Shown one piece after another: positions 53,487 to 61,571 of a stretch of 64,000 nt of DNA; positions within the stretch are counted from its first letter, which is position 1; every line of letters begins with the position of its first letter. The notes under the pieces are model-generated. The model did no database searches. It saw nothing but the letters and a program-made list of their open reading frames with translations, and was not told where the DNA came from. Made by a program: the position numbers and the translations under genes. The stretch is from positions 61,683 through 125,682 of the forward strand of contig NZ_BCFL01000039.1 of assembly GCF_002217755.1 (NCBI RefSeq), read 5' to 3'. Origin of the DNA: Streptomyces hyaluromycini (lineage in GTDB: Bacteria > Actinomycetota > Actinomycetes > Streptomycetales > Streptomycetaceae).

Positions 53487-53934
53487 TCGGACCGCCGCAG
53501 GCGGAGGGCGGTCCGGGCGGTTCCTGGAGCACGCTCCATGCGACGGTTCCGAGCAGATCGGCCAGCCGTCCGAAGACGTCCAGGAACAGGTCGTCGGTCG
53601 TCAGCACCCCGACCACCCGGCCCCCTTCGAGGACCGGCAGCCGGCGCACGCCGGTACGGCGGAAGGTGAGGTACGCCGCCTGGAGATCGTCGTCGGCGTC
53701 GACGGTGACGAGCTCGGTCGACATCACCGCATCCACCGGTGTGTCGAGCCGCAGGCCGCCGCCGAGGCCACGCAGCGCCAGGTCGCGGTCGGTCACGATG
53801 CCGCGCAGCTCCTCGCCCTTCATGACGAGGACGGAGCCCACGGCCCGCTCGGCCATCCACCGGCTCACCTCCTTCAGGGAGACGCCGGGGTCGACGTGCA
53901 CGGGAGGCGTGGTCATCGCCTCGGACACCTTCAT
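53476..53934 (-). CDS. CBS-domain pair protein (no BON domain)
   Basis: 152 residues from ATG 53934. CBS1: AMTTPPVHVDPGVSLKEVSRWM and GSVLVMKGEELRGIVTDRDLAL. CBS2: VMSTELVTVDADDDLQAAYLTF and VRRLPVLEGGRVVGVLTTDDLFLD. It is the shortest of the five CBS proteins, and its 3' end overlaps the ATPase start, so it may regulate that pump through nucleotide binding. The frame stays open upstream through the 7-bp repeat array, which I excluded. Confidence 0.87.
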   Translation of the reverse strand: MKVSEAMTTPPVHVDPGVSLKEVSRWMAERAVGSVLVMKGEELRGIVTDRDLALRGLGGGLRLDTPVDAVMSTELVTVDADDDLQAAYLTFRRTGVRRLPVLEGGRVVGVLTTDDLFLDVFGRLADLLGTVAWSVLQEPPGPPSACGGPNEA

Positions 53935-53947
53935 GCGGATGCTCCTA

Positions 53948-53989
53948 GTCGTGGGTCGTGGGTCGTGGGTCGTGGGTCGTGGGTCGTGG
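53948..53989. repeat. Tandem 7-bp repeat, six copies
   Basis: GTCGTGG is repeated six times exactly (53948-53989) in the 88-bp gap upstream of the CBS-ATPase-TrkA genes, 14 bp before the CBS start codon. The position in the leader overlaps the place of the ribosome site (minus strand). Confidence 0.92.
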
Positions 53990-54022
53990 TGCGGGGCTCG
54001 GGCCGGGACGCGGTTGCCGGTC

Positions 54023-55012
54023 TCACACGATGTCCAGCACGTCGTCCACCGGCCGGCGCGGGCTCGGGGAACCTTCGGGGCCGTAGCCGAGCCGGAGCAC
54101 CATCTGCACATGGCCCATGGCGGAGAGAGGGTCGCGGGCCGCCCACCTGAGGGCCGGCCATTCGAGGGGCTGGGAGGTCACGGAGGCGACCAGCCCGTCA
54201 GCGGTGGCCCGCAGCAGGACCCGCTCCAGGGCCTGCCCGGCTTGCAGCCAGTCCCCGGGGCCGTCGTGGGCGGTTCCGAGCAGGGCGATGTTCGGGTTCT
54301 TCTCGAACGATGCCCGGGGACGGTCCGGCATCGGGCGTCCGACGGCGAAGTCGCGCACGGGGGCGTTGCCACCGTGACGTGCCGGGCCGAACGCCTCGGC
54401 GGGGATGCCCTCGGACGGCCCGTCGGCACCCGACGGTTCGGTGTACGTCCACCGCGCGGTCTCGTCGCGCATCCGGGTGTCCAGCGCCTCCCAGTCCTCG
54501 GCCTCCCCCACCAGTTCCAGGATCGACCGCACATGCCAGGCACCGGGAAACAGCAGCTGCGCACCTTCCGCGCGGGCCGCCTCGCACAGGTGCTCGCGTA
54601 CCGCCGCCGGGATCTCCTCGTCACGGAACGGGTGACGGCTTGAGTGGCGGCAGCCGACGGCCGGGCGCAGTGGTGCCAGCGTGGTCTCCGGCGGCCCGCT
54701 GCCGTCCAGCTGCACCTCGGCGAGCAGATCCGGACAGTCCGGATCGGGGAGCAGCCGGACGACCGGCGCCAGCGCCGCCGCGGCGGCGGCCACCCGCAGG
54801 TTGAGCAGTGCGGCTCCGCAGCTCATGTGCAGGCCCCGGTGCTCCGGGTCGGTGTGCGGCAGGGCATGCTCCAGGTCGGCGTACAGGCGCAGGACACCGA
54901 TGTCGCGGAGGTAACGGAACCTCCACGGCTGGGCGTTGTGCTGGGAGGGCGCGGCGGTGGCGTCCGCCACGAGCGTCGTCACGGTGTGCACGTCGACGGG
55001 TGTTCCGGTCAT
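54023..55012 (-). CDS. Acg-type nitroreductase family protein
   Basis: 329 residues from ATG 55012. The FMN-binding N-terminal motif is DATAAPSQHNAQPWRF, and the Acg/Rv3131-like features continue with CRHSSRHPFRDEEIP and the C-terminal MVLRLGYGPEGSPSPRRPVDDV. Acg-family proteins are prominent DosR-regulon members in M. tuberculosis; some bind FMN without classical nitroreductase activity. It lies 29 bp downstream of a Usp on the same strand. Confidence 0.88.
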   Translation of the reverse strand: MTGTPVDVHTVTTLVADATAAPSQHNAQPWRFRYLRDIGVLRLYADLEHALPHTDPEHRGLHMSCGAALLNLRVAAAAAALAPVVRLLPDPDCPDLLAEVQLDGSGPPETTLAPLRPAVGCRHSSRHPFRDEEIPAAVREHLCEAARAEGAQLLFPGAWHVRSILELVGEAEDWEALDTRMRDETARWTYTEPSGADGPSEGIPAEAFGPARHGGNAPVRDFAVGRPMPDRPRASFEKNPNIALLGTAHDGPGDWLQAGQALERVLLRATADGLVASVTSQPLEWPALRWAARDPLSAMGHVQMVLRLGYGPEGSPSPRRPVDDVLDIV

Positions 55013-55041
55013 GGTGACTTCCCTTCGCTTCCGCCGTGGGT

Positions 55042-55923
55042 TCACGCGGGCTCGGACGGCACGGCGATGACGGGGCAGCGCGCGTGGTGCAGCACCCCCT
55101 GGCTGACGGAGCCGAGCAGCATGCCGGTGAATCCGCCGCGGCCCCGCGTGCCCACCACCAGGCCCAGCGCGTGGGCCGAGGCGTCGGTGAGCACCTGTAC
55201 GGGGTGTCCGGCGACCAGCTCGTGGCGCAGGTCCACCTGCGGATAGCGGGCGCCGCGACCGGCCACGATCTCGGAGAGCAGCCGCCGGGCCTCCTGCTGC
55301 GGTTCGTACTCGTCGAAGATCCTCAGCGGCCCCGGCTCCCAGACGCAGACGGCGCGCAGTCCGGCACCGCGCAGCGCGGCTTCCTCGAACGCCAGGTCCA
55401 CCGCCGCCGCGGAGTGCGGGCTGCCGTCGACACCGACGACGTAGTACGCCGGATCCTGGGCGATGTGCTCAGGTTCGGGCACGACGACCACGGGACAGCG
55501 GGCATGGGCCATGAGGGGTACGGCGACCGAGGCGGAGCCGAACACCTCCCGGGTCCGGCTCAGGTGCTGCGAGCCCAGCACGACGGCCGTGGCGTCACGG
55601 CTCTGCTCGCGCAGCACCCACACCGGATCGCCCTCCGCGAGCCGCGGGTCGACCCGGAGCCCTGGGTGGTGCGCCGCGACGAACTCCGTGACCTCGTCCA
55701 GCGTCCGCCGGCCCGCTTTGTGCAGCGTCTCGTTCCACTCCTCCCAGGAAGGCGGGATCTGCCCCCGCCCGTAGCCGCGTGTCGGCACGCCCTCGGCCAG
55801 CACCGGGCGTAGTGGCAGCCGACGCCGGGCGGCCTCGTCGGCTGCCCAGGCCAGAGCCGTCCGGTGGGTGGGATCGGGGTCGACGCCGACCACGATCGGC
55901 CGAGGGTCACCGGGCCGGGTCAT
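55042..55923 (-). CDS. Universal stress protein, two Usp domains
   Basis: 293 residues from ATG 55923 (GGAGG upstream). Unlike the others, domain 1 has a degenerate motif (GSQHLSRTREVFGSASVA), while domain 2 keeps the intact GTRGRGGFTGMLLGSVSQ, the reverse of the usual pattern here. It leads into the nitroreductase and CBS-ATPase genes. Its start overlaps the stop of a possible small ORF (55920-56099). Confidence 0.9.
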   Translation of the reverse strand: MTRPGDPRPIVVGVDPDPTHRTALAWAADEAARRRLPLRPVLAEGVPTRGYGRGQIPPSWEEWNETLHKAGRRTLDEVTEFVAAHHPGLRVDPRLAEGDPVWVLREQSRDATAVVLGSQHLSRTREVFGSASVAVPLMAHARCPVVVVPEPEHIAQDPAYYVVGVDGSPHSAAAVDLAFEEAALRGAGLRAVCVWEPGPLRIFDEYEPQQEARRLLSEIVAGRGARYPQVDLRHELVAGHPVQVLTDASAHALGLVVGTRGRGGFTGMLLGSVSQGVLHHARCPVIAVPSEPA

Positions 55924-56099
55924 GACGACCTCCGGTTTCCGGGGCGTCGGGCGCGAGGTCCCCGGACGTCTGGTGCCTGGTGCCCGGTGCAGGAGTCCGG
56001 CCCGGGGAAGGGGACGGTCACCCGTCCGCTGCCGCCGGCCGTGGTGCCGCGTACGACGATCGCCCGATCGGTCTGTGTCGCTGGTGTGGGAGCGGACAT
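55920..56099 (-). CDS. Possible small coupled ORF before Usp
   Basis: 59 codons from ATG 56099, with GGGAGGAG about 10 bp upstream, ending in an ATGA overlap with the Usp start. The product (MSAPTPATQTDRAIVVRG...) matches nothing I recognise and is Gly/Pro/Arg-rich. It could be a leader peptide that couples translation, a decayed gene, or noise. Confidence 0.4.
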   Translation of the reverse strand: MSAPTPATQTDRAIVVRGTTAGGSGRVTVPFPGPDSCTGHQAPDVRGPRARRPGNRRSS

Positions 56100-56182
56100 C
56101 GCCCTCATCTCCTCCCTGCGGCGGTGCCGGGGGAGTGCCACCGCCGTTTCCATTGCAGGCCGTGGTACGGCCGGCGTACCAG

Positions 56183-56196
56183 GGGCCATTGGTCCC
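56183..56196. promoter_or_regulatory. Weak DosR-like box in the Usp-Usp divergent region
   Basis: GGGCCATTGGTCCC, an imperfect palindrome closer to the mycobacterial GGGAC...GTCCC form. It is 84 bp upstream of the small ORF at 56099 and 267 bp upstream of the Usp at 55923. Confidence 0.4.
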
Positions 56197-56428
56197 TGCG
56201 CCGGGCCCGGTGATCCCTGGCGGACGGACGCCGTGCGGCGCTCGGTCACCAGCCGGAATTCGACGCTTGGGGAATGTGGTCACGAACCGCTCGCGGGCAT
56301 CGCGCCGGCGGTTCGGCGGTTCGGCCGTGATGGCCTCCGTGCCGACGCGTCACCCCGAGCGGAACGACTGCTTCCAGCATGAGTCTGTGGTCAAGGGCGT
56401 GACAGGGGCCCCTTGGCGGCCCCCGGCC

Positions 56429-56462
56429 GGGCCGGTCGGTCCCGTGGAGGGACGTACGGCCC
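56429..56462. promoter_or_regulatory. Two DosR-like boxes upstream of Usp
   Basis: GGGCCGGTCGGTCC (56429-56442) and GGGACGTACGGCCC (56449-56462), each with one mismatch, 20 bp centre to centre, 87 and 67 bp upstream of the Usp at 56522. Confidence 0.65.
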
Positions 56463-56521
56463 CTACCGGCCCAGGAACGCGTCGTCACGCTGGAAACGAA
56501 CGCTCCTCGGAGGTGGACATC

Positions 56522-57427
56522 ATGTTTCGACACGTCACCGTCGGCCTCGACGGGTCGCCCGAGAGCCGCGCCGCCGCCGAGTGGGCGGCTCGCGAAGCGC
56601 AACTGCGTGGCCTGCCGCTGAAGATCGTGCATGTCGGGGAGCCCACCCCCGTGCCCGTGGCGCAGGCTCCACTGGTGGGTCCCGAGACCCACCAGCACTG
56701 GACCGAGCAGATGCCGCGCGAGTCCGCGGAAGGCATTCGTCTCCGGCACCCCGGTCTTGAGGTGTCCACCGAACAGCTGACCGGCACCGTCGCCGACGTC
56801 CTGTGCGAGGCGGCGGGTCTCGCCGACCTGCTCGTGCTGGGCTCGCGGGGCTTCGGCGGCATCGGCGGGTGCGTGGTCGGCTCGGTGGGTCTGGCCGTCG
56901 TGGCCCGCGCGGAACGGCCTGTGGTGCTGGTACGTGAGGGTGAGCAGGCCGCGGACGAGCACAGGATGGATCCGGCGGGCGTGCCGTCCGCGGCCACGCC
57001 GTTCCGGCCTGTCGTGCTCGGCCTCGACGTCGATCACCCGGACGACACCCTGCTGGAGTTCGCCTTCGACGCCGCGGCCCGCAGGGAGACACCACTGCGG
57101 GTGGTGCACGCCTGGCCCGAGCCGACCACATCCCTCTACCGCTTCCCAGGCGATGCGGAACTCCAGTACGACCTCGAACGCAAGCACAGTGCGGCTCTGG
57201 CCGACGCGCTGCGTTCCTGGCGGCAGAAGTTCCCGAGCGTCGACGTCATCGAGTCGAGCCGCTGCGGCAGCGCCGCGCAGGTCCTCGTCAACGCCGCCCG
57301 TGATGCTTCTCTGGTGGTTGTCGGCCGACGCATCCGCACCGGTTCCCTCGGCGCGCACATCGGTCATGTCACCCATGCCGCCCTGCATCACATCGGTGCG
57401 CCCGTCGCCGTCGTGGCCCACGGTTGA
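56522..57427 (+). CDS. Universal stress protein, two Usp domains
   Basis: 301 residues from ATG 56522 (CGGAGG upstream). Domain 1 motif GSRGFGGIGGCVVGSVGL is intact; domain 2 ends GRRIRTGSLGAHIGHVTH. It is a close paralogue of the Usp at 40026-40931 over the whole length (identical LPLKIVHV, QAPL.GPET.QHWTE and PRESAEG blocks), which keeps Ala at the second motif Gly. Two boxes lie upstream. Confidence 0.92.
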   Translation: MFRHVTVGLDGSPESRAAAEWAAREAQLRGLPLKIVHVGEPTPVPVAQAPLVGPETHQHWTEQMPRESAEGIRLRHPGLEVSTEQLTGTVADVLCEAAGLADLLVLGSRGFGGIGGCVVGSVGLAVVARAERPVVLVREGEQAADEHRMDPAGVPSAATPFRPVVLGLDVDHPDDTLLEFAFDAAARRETPLRVVHAWPEPTTSLYRFPGDAELQYDLERKHSAALADALRSWRQKFPSVDVIESSRCGSAAQVLVNAARDASLVVVGRRIRTGSLGAHIGHVTHAALHHIGAPVAVVAHG

Positions 57428-57435
57428 TCCGGCAG

Positions 57436-57455
57436 CCCTGGCCTGCCGGCCAGGG
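57436..57455. terminator. Bidirectional terminator
   Basis: 8-bp perfect stem (57436-57443 with 57448-57455), loop TGCC, between the convergent Usp and CBS genes. Confidence 0.6.
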
Positions 57456-57515
57456 AAGGCGTCATCACCGAGGCGCACAGATCAGGCGGCGCAGGTGTTC
57501 CCGTGGCGGTCACCG

Positions 57516-58166
57516 TCACGCGTCCACCCCAGTGATATGGCAGTCCACGCCCACCACACCCTCGACGCCTCGCACCAGGCGCACCGCGAGCGGAATCCGG
57601 GTGCCGTCGGTGACCTTTCCGGTCAGGGTCGCAATGCCCTCGACGACCATGATGTGCACCGGCTCGACCGGGGCCGGGAAGAGGGGGTCGACGACCTCGC
57701 GCCGGATCTCGTCGGCGAGGTCGTTGTCGGAACGGAGAAACACCTTGAGCAGATCCCCCCGGCTGACGACCCCTTCGAGCACGCCCTCGGCGTTGACGAC
57801 GGGCAGCCGTTTCACGTGCCGCAGTGCCATGATCCGCGCGGCTTCCGGCAGTGTGGCGTCGGCGTGGACGGTGACGGCCGGAGCGCTCATCAGTTCCGCC
57901 GCGCACCCCGCGCCGGCCTTCGCCAGGTCGTCGAGGCGCTGCCGCTGCACGAACGGGTCCGGATCGCTGTCCCGGAACTCCTCCTTCGGGAGCAGATCGG
58001 CCTCGGAGACGACCCCGACCACCCGTCCGTCGCCCTCCAGCACGGGCAGGGCGCTGATCCGCCCTCCGTCCATGCGTTCGACGATGTCCTTGAACAGGGC
58101 CTCGCGGCCCACCGCGACGACGGCACGCGTCATCACGTCGCCTACCTGGTGCGGGCTGCTCGTCAT
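57516..58166 (-). CDS. CBS-domain pair with C-terminal BON domain
   Basis: 216 residues. CBS1: VMTRAVVAVGREALFKDIVERM and ISALPVLEGDGRVVGVVSEADLL. CBS2: LMSAPAVTVHADATLPEAARIM and VKRLPVVNAEGVLEGVVSRGDLLKVFLR. The BON-like tail is VVEGIATLTGKV. It is the sister of the protein at 29931-30608. A degenerate DosR-like box lies about 125 bp upstream. Confidence 0.88.
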   Translation of the reverse strand: MTSSPHQVGDVMTRAVVAVGREALFKDIVERMDGGRISALPVLEGDGRVVGVVSEADLLPKEEFRDSDPDPFVQRQRLDDLAKAGAGCAAELMSAPAVTVHADATLPEAARIMALRHVKRLPVVNAEGVLEGVVSRGDLLKVFLRSDNDLADEIRREVVDPLFPAPVEPVHIMVVEGIATLTGKVTDGTRIPLAVRLVRGVEGVVGVDCHITGVDA

Positions 58167-58283
58167 GGTGTTCTCCTCACAGCTCCGGGGTGCCAGGGCC
58201 TCGAAGGAGACCTGACCTCACGGGCCCTGCTACCAGCTTGAACGTGTCCACGCCCGCGCACTACCGGTCGGCCGACTGCGCCC

Positions 58284-58297
58284 GGGCCCTTCGGCCA
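58284..58297. promoter_or_regulatory. DosR-like box upstream of the CBS gene (2 mismatches)
   Basis: GGGCCCTTCGGCCA, about 125 bp upstream of the minus-strand start at 58166. Confidence 0.42.
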
Positions 58298-58347
58298 GGG
58301 AACCCGGCGTCTACCTCGGCGGATGCATGCGGGCGAAGCGTGCCGGC

Positions 58348-59031
58348 TCAGCACGGTACGACGGCCACGGCGCACGTGGCTCGCCGCAGCAGGGCCGGGG
58401 CGGCCACTTCCCAAGCGGTGGTTCCGGAGTCACGAGGGACCACGACAAGCCAGGCGCGCTCGGAGCAGCGCAGCAGTGCCTCTGCCGGACGGAACAACCG
58501 GACGTCCGCCAGCACCTGCACGTCGGGGAACTTCTCGCACCACGGGCGCAGCGCGTCGCCCAGTAACTGCACCTCGTGGTCCTCCCAGGCCGCGCGAGCA
58601 CTTTCAGGTACGCCGAAAGGCCGGTCGGCAGCGCTCGCGGGCAGCGCCCAGGCGTGCACGGCGTGCAGGCGCACACCTCGGAGGCGGGCGCTCTGGAAGG
58701 CGAAGCCGAGGGACGCGTCGGAGGGAGCGCGGGCGTCGACACCGAGGGTGACTCCCGTCCGGCGACCGGAGGCGACGAGACGGTCGGGGACGAGTACGAC
58801 AGGGCAGTGGGCGGAGCCGACGAGCACCGCCAACGGGGAGCCGGATCCCCACAGGGCGTCGTCGTCCCGGCCCACACCGCAGACGATCACCGACGGCCTG
58901 CCGGGCACCCGCAACGGGTCGTGCGGCACGCGCAACACCACACCCCGCAGCTGGGCCTCGTCGGCTGCCCAGTCGGTCGCGGCCCGGCTGGGTGCCGATG
59001 CGCCGGCGCGGGCAAGGATCACGGGTTCCAT
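58348..59031 (-). CDS. Shortened universal stress protein-like protein
   Basis: 227 residues from ATG 59031, against about 290-300 for the other Usps here. The first domain retains the start (AATDWAADEAQLRG) and end (VLVGSAHCPVVLVPDRL) but has lost about 50 central residues, including the helix-rich part and the nucleotide motif. The second domain also lacks G-2x-G-9x-G. It therefore probably does not bind ATP and may be a degenerating or specialised member. It lies 46 bp downstream of the Rv1733c-like gene. Confidence 0.75.
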   Translation of the reverse strand: MEPVILARAGASAPSRAATDWAADEAQLRGVVLRVPHDPLRVPGRPSVIVCGVGRDDDALWGSGSPLAVLVGSAHCPVVLVPDRLVASGRRTGVTLGVDARAPSDASLGFAFQSARLRGVRLHAVHAWALPASAADRPFGVPESARAAWEDHEVQLLGDALRPWCEKFPDVQVLADVRLFRPAEALLRCSERAWLVVVPRDSGTTAWEVAAPALLRRATCAVAVVPC

Positions 59032-59077
59032 CGCCGTTCGCCTTCCGAGTAGGTGCGGGTTCGAGGGGCGCCCGACC

Positions 59078-59659
59078 TCAGCCGGTCTTGTGACCCCAGC
59101 GAGGTCCGACGGTGTTCCACTCGCGATCCCACAGGTCGAGCCGCTGCTGCTCCAGCCGCCACCGGGCGACCGCTCCGGCCCCGAGGACCAGTCCGGCCAG
59201 CGCACAGCCCGCCGCCGTCCCCAGAACCCCCGCCTCGACGGCGGCCGCCCCGGCGCTCGGCGGCTCGATGGTGAGACGGCCCTGCTGGTCCAGCCAGACC
59301 ACAACCTTGGAACCGGCCTTGCTGCCGGTGTCCACGAGAGTCCGGCCCGTGCGCGTGGAGCCGTCGGGTGCGGTCCAGCTCACCGTGCCCGGTGTGCGCT
59401 CGGTTCCCGTGCCGAATCCGGAGACGCTCTTCGGGATGCCGACGAGAAGCACGGCCCGCACGGGCTCCCGTTCCGCCCGCTGCCGCGCGAAGACGTTGTC
59501 CGCGGCCCTGGCGGTCACCAGTCCGGCGACGATGCCTCCCACCAGGACGAGTGTCCATACGGCCAGGACAATCCAGGCCTCGACGATGTCGTCGCGGCGT
59601 CGCAACGGGTTGCTCCGCCACCGCCACAGCAGCTTCTTCACACGCCTGGTCCTGCGCAT
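59078..59659 (-). CDS. Rv1733c family transmembrane protein (second copy)
   Basis: 193 residues, same layout as 6052-6633: basic start (KKLLWRWRSNPLRRRDDIVE), helix about 27-49, soluble segment with RPVR-like REPVRAVLL, second helix about 140-163, C-terminal GPRWGHKTG. AGGAGG precedes the ATG. A perfect DosR-like box lies 130 bp upstream, and the downstream Usp-like gene is probably co-transcribed. Confidence 0.83.
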   Translation of the reverse strand: MRRTRRVKKLLWRWRSNPLRRRDDIVEAWIVLAVWTLVLVGGIVAGLVTARAADNVFARQRAEREPVRAVLLVGIPKSVSGFGTGTERTPGTVSWTAPDGSTRTGRTLVDTGSKAGSKVVVWLDQQGRLTIEPPSAGAAAVEAGVLGTAAGCALAGLVLGAGAVARWRLEQQRLDLWDREWNTVGPRWGHKTG

Positions 59660-59781
59660 CGGTCCGCACCTCCTCCTGGTCGTGGTGACACTCCCGAAGG
59701 TGTCAGCGGGCCGAGCGCCGGGGCATGGGCCGATCAGGAACCACCGTGGGGCTGCTCGGGAGCCAACTCGACCGGCCGCAT

Positions 59782-59795
59782 GGGCCGTTCGGCCC
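59782..59795. promoter_or_regulatory. DosR-like box upstream of the Rv1733c-like gene (perfect)
   Basis: GGGCCGTTCGGCCC, 130 bp upstream of the minus-strand start at 59659. Confidence 0.7.
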
Positions 59796-59809
59796 TCTTG
59801 GGGAGAGAG

Positions 59810-60202
59810 TCAGGCGGCCGCGGCGGAGGCCGGACCCGCCAGGTCCTTGCCGGCGAGCGCCTCGGGGAGGCCGGGATACAGCTCGAAGGCGCCGCTCAGG
59901 CCCGTGCAACGAAGCAGGCGCAGAAAGCCGCCGTCGGGCGCGACCAGGCGCAGTCTGCCGATGCGTGACCGGACCCGGTTGCGGACCCGGCACAGGAGGC
60001 TGAGCCCCGAGCAGTCGACGAACGAGACGGGACCCAGGTCGAGCACCAGGTCGGGCTCCGCTCCGGACGTCAGGGCGTCGAGGGCCGCGGCGAGGACCGG
60101 AACCGCCGGCAGATCGAGTTCGCCGTGCAGGGTGACGACGGTCGTGCCGTAGTCGGTACGGGTCGTGTGGTACGCCACGGGCCTGGTGTGGTTGTCGGCC
60201 AT
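59810..60202 (-). CDS. STAS-domain protein (anti-anti-sigma factor type)
   Basis: 130 residues from ATG 60202; the frame continues to GTG 60220, neither with a clear ribosome site. STAS features: TVVTLHGELDLPAVPVL and LVLDLGPVSFVDCSGLSLL, which carries the phosphorylatable Ser in DCSG. Such proteins bind anti-sigma kinases and free a sigma factor. No anti-sigma gene is adjacent. It is divergent from the dehydrogenase at 60481, with three box-like sites between them. Confidence 0.85.
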   Translation of the reverse strand: MADNHTRPVAYHTTRTDYGTTVVTLHGELDLPAVPVLAAALDALTSGAEPDLVLDLGPVSFVDCSGLSLLCRVRNRVRSRIGRLRLVAPDGGFLRLLRCTGLSGAFELYPGLPEALAGKDLAGPASAAAA

Positions 60203-60238
60203 GGAGACAGACAAGTGCACCCGGCGGGTTGTGAGGAA

Positions 60239-60286
60239 GAGCCGTTCGGTCCGCTTGTGCTCATGCCGGCAGGGTCCGAACGGCCG
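60239..60286. promoter_or_regulatory. Two degenerate DosR-like boxes
   Basis: GAGCCGTTCGGTCC (60239-60252) and GGTCCGAACGGCCG (60273-60286), two mismatches each, 34 bp centre to centre, close upstream of the STAS gene. Confidence 0.45.
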
Positions 60287-60331
60287 CTGTTCCGGCGTTC
60301 CGGAGGGGGCGGCCCGTCCGTCGGGTCATCA

Positions 60332-60345
60332 GGGCCGGACGGCCC
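60332..60345. promoter_or_regulatory. DosR-like box upstream of the dehydrogenase at 60481 (perfect)
   Basis: GGGCCGGACGGCCC, about 143 bp upstream of ATG 60481. Confidence 0.65.
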
Positions 60346-60480
60346 ATGCGGACCCGTTCGAGACAGGACAAGCTGGACTTGCGGGGCGATACCGGCGATG
60401 TCCAGGCGCCCGGCCGGCACCCGCCGCCGACGTCCGCCGACCCCGTGCCCCGCAGCGGACCAAGGACGGTGAGCGATCCC

Positions 60481-61548
60481 ATGAAGGCCTTCGTCTTCCA
60501 CGGCCCCGGGCAGTCCGCCTGGGAAGAGGTCCCCGACCCTGCCATCAAGGAGCCTACCGACGCCGTCGTACGGGTGGACGCCGTCACGATCTGCGGGACG
60601 GACCTGCACATCCTCAAGGGCGACGTCCCGGAGGTGCAGCCGGGCACGATCCTCGGTCACGAGGCCGTCGGCGAGATCGTCGAGGTCGGCAGTGACGTAC
60701 GGACCGTACGGCCCGGAGACCGCGTCCTGGTCTCCTGCATCAGCTCCTGCGGGCGGTGCTCGTACTGCCGGGACGCCATGTACGGCCAGTGCCGGGGCGG
60801 CGGAGGCTGGATCCTCGGTCATCTGATCGACGGCACCCAGGCCGAGTACGTCCGCGTCCCCTTCGCGGACCTGTCCGTCCACGCCCTGCCCAGCACCGTC
60901 GACAGCAAGGACGCCGTCCTCCTCGCGGACATCTTCCCGACCGCCTACGAGGTGGGCGTCCTCAACGGCCGGGTGCGCCCCGGAGACACCGTCGCCGTCG
61001 TCGGCGCGGGCCCCATCGGCCTCGCGGCGATCACCACGGCACGGCTGTTCGCCCCGGAGCGGATCGTCGTCGTGGACCTGGCTCCCGCCCGGCTGGAGGC
61101 GGCCAAGCGCCTCGGCGCGGACGCCGTCGCCGACGCGCGGGAAGCCCCGGAGCAACTGGTCGCCGACCTCACCGACGGGCTCGGCGCGGACGTCGTCATG
61201 GAGGCCGTCGGCGTGCCGGAGACCTTCGAGCTGTGCACCCGCATGGTGCGGCCCGGCGGACGCGTCGCCAACATCGGCGTGCACGGCAGGCCGGCCACGC
61301 TGCACCTCGAAGAGCTGTGGATCAAGAACGTGACCATCACCACCGGCCTGGTGGACACCCACTCCACCCCCACCCTGCTGCGGATGGCCGCCGCCGGTCG
61401 GCTGCCCACTGCTCAGCTGGTCACCCACACCTTCCCGCTGGACAAGATGGCGGAGGCGTACGACGTCTTCGCCCGGGCCGCCGACACCGGCGCGCTCAAG
61501 GTGGTGCTCGGCGGGGAGCAGCACGAGGTCGCCGTCCGCGGGGCCTGA
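60481..61548 (+). CDS. Zinc-dependent alcohol dehydrogenase
   Basis: 355 residues. Catalytic zinc C38 and H60-E61 (TICGTDLH, ILGHEAVG), structural zinc C90, C93, C96, C104, nucleotide motif VVGAGPIGLAAITTARLF. It belongs to a branch different from the AdhP pair, more like class-III-type or isopropanol-type tetrameric dehydrogenases (GGWILGHLIDGTQAEYVRVPFAD). The substrate is probably a short alcohol or aldehyde. It is followed after 23 bp by an XRE-PPOX gene. Confidence 0.9.
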   Translation: MKAFVFHGPGQSAWEEVPDPAIKEPTDAVVRVDAVTICGTDLHILKGDVPEVQPGTILGHEAVGEIVEVGSDVRTVRPGDRVLVSCISSCGRCSYCRDAMYGQCRGGGGWILGHLIDGTQAEYVRVPFADLSVHALPSTVDSKDAVLLADIFPTAYEVGVLNGRVRPGDTVAVVGAGPIGLAAITTARLFAPERIVVVDLAPARLEAAKRLGADAVADAREAPEQLVADLTDGLGADVVMEAVGVPETFELCTRMVRPGGRVANIGVHGRPATLHLEELWIKNVTITTGLVDTHSTPTLLRMAAAGRLPTAQLVTHTFPLDKMAEAYDVFARAADTGALKVVLGGEQHEVAVRGA

Positions 61549-61571
61549 CCGACGAGAGGACGTGACCGGTC

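Noticed and set aside
53948..53989. CRISPR-like array
   Set aside because: The 7-bp units are directly adjacent with no spacers; it is a simple tandem repeat.
53934..54111. N-terminal extension of the CBS protein through the GTCGTGG repeat
   Set aside because: It would translate the repeat into a low-complexity stretch of His, Asp, Pro, Arg and Thr and would run into the nitroreductase 3' end; ATG 53934 fits the family start.
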